From NCBI GenBank assembly GCA_021202895.1, contig JAJQCE010000007.1:1-64000 (forward strand): a stretch of DNA of 64,000 nt, given 5' to 3'. This document shows, piece after piece, positions 62,127 through 64,000 of the stretch. Each line of letters opens with the position of its first letter. The first letter of the stretch is position 1. The translations under genes were made by a program, and so were the position numbers. Origin of the DNA: Ruminococcus sp. (GTDB lineage Bacteria; Bacillota; Clostridia; Oscillospirales; Ruminococcaceae). The notes below the pieces were generated by a model that ran no database searches, was not told the DNA's origin, and saw only the letters and a program-made list of their open reading frames with translations.

Positions 62127-63320
62127 ATGAAAAAACCACTTCTTCTAGCAGCTTCACTTTTGCTTCTGACCTCCTGCGCTAGGTCTGACGTAGCTTCAAG
62201 CAACGAGAGCGAAGAAGAAGCCCTGAACGTTGAGCTTATCAGCGTTGACGAGCTTGCCGACGATGTGGAAGCTGCACTTAAAAAAACTCCGAGCAATTTT
62301 GTTTTGTCAAATTACATAAATGTTGAGCTGCCCGATGAGTATTACGAATGTGATTTTCAACAGATTTCAGGTTTTGATGAAAATTATGAATCAATTTTTA
62401 GCTCGTTTTTTGACGAGGAAGTTTACAAGGACGCAGAGATAGTTCATGAAACAACTATTGACGCTATGACCTCATATTCCTTTGAAAATGACGGTGATTT
62501 CTGCTGTGTGGGTGATAATGGATTTGTTGCCTTTTATTATTCCTCAGTGGATGGCAGTCCTTTTGAAACCGGAATCAGAGCGGATATTTTTCATACTGAC
62601 AGAGCCGATGCAGATTTAGACTATACATGGGTAACAAAGGATAACCGTATTACCTTACGAGAGGTAGTTGAAAATGCGCAGACTTGGTTTGATGAAAGAT
62701 ATGCGCAGTTTGAACCTGATTATCAAATTTCAGTCAAGACGGTGGTTGCGAGAAAGCCTGACGAGGAAAGCAGCTACAGCGATTTTTATTATCAGGTTTT
62801 TGCCGAGAAAAAATACAAGGGCGTTGCGCTTGACAGCCTTATTCCGATGTACAATGACGATTCAGATTTATTAAAATATCAAACCTACAGAGTTTGCCTA
62901 TGGCTTGATATATACGGCGACGTACTCTGCATGACAAACGGCACAGGAATGATAACGCCCACTGATGAAGAGAAGCTTACTGAAATTGTTTCGCTCTCAA
63001 GTGCAATTGACTATATCGAGGAAACATTTACCGATTTTGAAACTTCTCTTACAATTAACGACATCAATTTAAAATACACCCTTTCACCGTCATACAACCC
63101 TAATCCTGATACCGATGCGGGCGAATACGATTCCGCTTACAAGGCGGGAAACGAGGTTGACGGCAATCTTGTCTGGGAATTTGTAATAGACCTAGCGGAT
63201 AATGAATTTTCCTTTGGCATCGATAACGACAGCTACGGCAATATTCAGAGATTTATCTACGTTGACGCACAGACGGGAGAGATGGATTTTGAATTTAATG
63301 CCAGCAATCTTATACAGTAA
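62127..63320 (+). CDS. Lipoprotein of unknown function
   Basis: 397 residues. MKKPLLLAASLLLLTSC is a lipoprotein signal with lipobox LTSC (Cys17), then a Ser/Glu-rich tether. The rest is acidic and extracellular, about 370 residues, with Tyr/Asp-rich stretches (YECDFQQISGFDENYES) and no enzyme motif that I recognise. ATG 62127 is 5 nt after AAAGGAG; the frame is open upstream to 62067 but only as overlap with the previous gene. It lies 13 bp after the small secreted protein, so the palindrome probably controls both. Confidence 0.8.
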   Translation: MKKPLLLAASLLLLTSCARSDVASSNESEEEALNVELISVDELADDVEAALKKTPSNFVLSNYINVELPDEYYECDFQQISGFDENYESIFSSFFDEEVYKDAEIVHETTIDAMTSYSFENDGDFCCVGDNGFVAFYYSSVDGSPFETGIRADIFHTDRADADLDYTWVTKDNRITLREVVENAQTWFDERYAQFEPDYQISVKTVVARKPDEESSYSDFYYQVFAEKKYKGVALDSLIPMYNDDSDLLKYQTYRVCLWLDIYGDVLCMTNGTGMITPTDEEKLTEIVSLSSAIDYIEETFTDFETSLTINDINLKYTLSPSYNPNPDTDAGEYDSAYKAGNEVDGNLVWEFVIDLADNEFSFGIDNDSYGNIQRFIYVDAQTGEMDFEFNASNLIQ

Positions 63321-63332
63321 ACCGACAGCAAA

Positions 63333-63356
63333 AAAACCGCAGAATCCTGCGGTTTT
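63333..63356. terminator. Bidirectional terminator between lipoprotein and GH5 genes
   Basis: Perfect 10-bp stem AAAACCGCAG (63333-63342) / CTGCGGTTTT (63347-63356) with an AATC loop, A-run on the left and T-rich right side, between converging genes. Confidence 0.88.
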
Positions 63357-63362
63357 GTTTGT

Positions 63363-64000
63363 TTATGAAAGTCCTGCTCGTTTTCTGTACCATGAGCGTA
63401 TAAGCTTACCGCTTGAGGTGAGCTGACTTGTGCCTGATTTAATCTTTGCCAGATTAGTCCCGCTCTTGAAAGCCGAAGCTGTTTCGCTCTTTGACGATGC
63501 CGACCAGTTTACATAGCCGACCTTCTTTGAATCCAGCAGCTTGAGCCATGTTTTGGTCTGTGTGGAATTGTAGCCGCCGTCGCCTGACGAATTGCAGGTG
63601 CCGAACTCTGAAACCAGTATCGGCAGACCGCTTGAGTAGCACTCGGAAAATCTGGTTCTCAGCCAGTCGGTGTGGGTGTTTGCATAGAAGTGCAGAGCGT
63701 AGACTGTGTTCTTGTCTGAAAGGCGGTTGTTCACCACGTCGTCAATGTCCTGACTCCAGGTAGGCGTGCCGCAGATAATCAGTGCATCGTCGTCATATTT
63801 TCTTATCGCCGCAATAACCTTTTTTGCATACGGCTTGATGTTGCCCGACCAGGTGACGCCGCTCCCGTTTGGCTCGTTGCAGATTTCGTAAATTATGTTG
63901 TTGTAGTTTTTATATCGCTTAGCCATTATCTTAAAGAACTTAATCGCCTCGCTTTGGTGCGTCTGCGGATTTCCATCGTTAAGAATGTGCCAGTCGATAA
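63363..64000 (-). CDS. GH5 endoglucanase, 3' part (gene continues past the window)
   Basis: Glycoside hydrolase family 5, probably subfamily 2. In the visible 212 codons: IDWHILNDGNPQTHQSEA, then IIYEICNEPNG with the acid/base Glu, ALHFYANTHTDWLR, and PILVSEFGTC with the nucleophile Glu, then NWSASSKSETASA. The frame is open to 64000, so the N-terminus lies beyond the window. The C-terminus ends soon after the barrel (SWYRKRAGLS) with no dockerin or carbohydrate module. Any such module would be upstream. It likely cuts cellulose or related beta-1,4-glucans outside the cell. Confidence 0.92.
   Translation of the reverse strand, partial: IDWHILNDGNPQTHQSEAIKFFKIMAKRYKNYNNIIYEICNEPNGSGVTWSGNIKPYAKKVIAAIRKYDDDALIICGTPTWSQDIDDVVNNRLSDKNTVYALHFYANTHTDWLRTRFSECYSSGLPILVSEFGTCNSSGDGGYNSTQTKTWLKLLDSKKVGYVNWSASSKSETASAFKSGTNLAKIKSGTSQLTSSGKLIRSWYRKRAGLS

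Noticed and set aside
1..64000. CRISPR arrays, tRNA or rRNA genes, insertion sequences, phage genes
   Set aside because: None seen on either strand: no regular direct repeats with spacers, no transposase or integrase motifs, and no tRNA cloverleaf or rRNA sequence recognised.

Overview
The window reads as chromosomal DNA of an anaerobic, low-to-moderate GC Firmicute of the Ruminococcus type (Oscillospiraceae). The support is indirect: a GH5 cellulase fragment at the right edge, a FabK-type enoyl reductase, zinc-ribbon S14, an adenylate kinase with a four-cysteine lid, SpoVG, CdaA/CdaR, a CIRCE element, a Gram-positive S10-spc-alpha order, and a type IV pilus locus of the sort found in fibre-degrading ruminococci. 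The genus is inference; no rRNA lies in the window.

Layout. 1-905 holds the tail of an unknown reading frame and a decayed cysteine-rich DUF3795-like gene. 906-2326 (minus) carries a dCMP deaminase and fabD. 2687-11070 (plus) is a nearly complete type II fatty acid synthesis operon, fabH-fabK-fabG-fabF-accB-fabZ-accC-accD-accA-acpP, with fabD transcribed divergently. 11197-12367 has an LRR-gene remnant and two zinc-ribbon membrane proteins. 12453-15194 is recG plus a membrane protein. 15306-28127 is a type IV pilus locus: pilC, a pilM-pilN fusion, pilO, three large prepilin-like genes (one with a nine-cysteine cluster), a convergent prepilin peptidase gene, then pilB and pilT. 28210-33105 holds spoVG, murC-lexA (4-bp overlap), a zinc-ribbon membrane protein and cardiolipin synthase. 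33124-34851 is a HaeIII-like restriction-modification pair whose methylase looks intact and whose nuclease is broken. nadB-nadC follow on the minus strand.

37547-53656 is the S10-spc-alpha ribosomal superoperon including secY, adk, map, infA and rpoA. It is preceded by a consensus promoter and a leader of about 420 nt that can fold in alternative ways. After it come htpG (minus, under a perfect CIRCE), metF, a CPBP protease, an unknown gene, cdaA-cdaR-trmO, then a small secreted protein with a consensus promoter and a perfect 13-bp palindromic operator, a lipoprotein, and the 3' part of a GH5 glucanase gene (minus, cut by the window end).

How things fit: most of the window is housekeeping (lipid, envelope, translation, c-di-AMP, NAD). 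The accessory and least ordinary parts are the pilus locus, the decaying HaeIII-type system together with a striking scarcity of GGCC (about six sites seen by eye), the palindrome-controlled secreted protein with a probable ATT start, and the structured ribosomal leaders.
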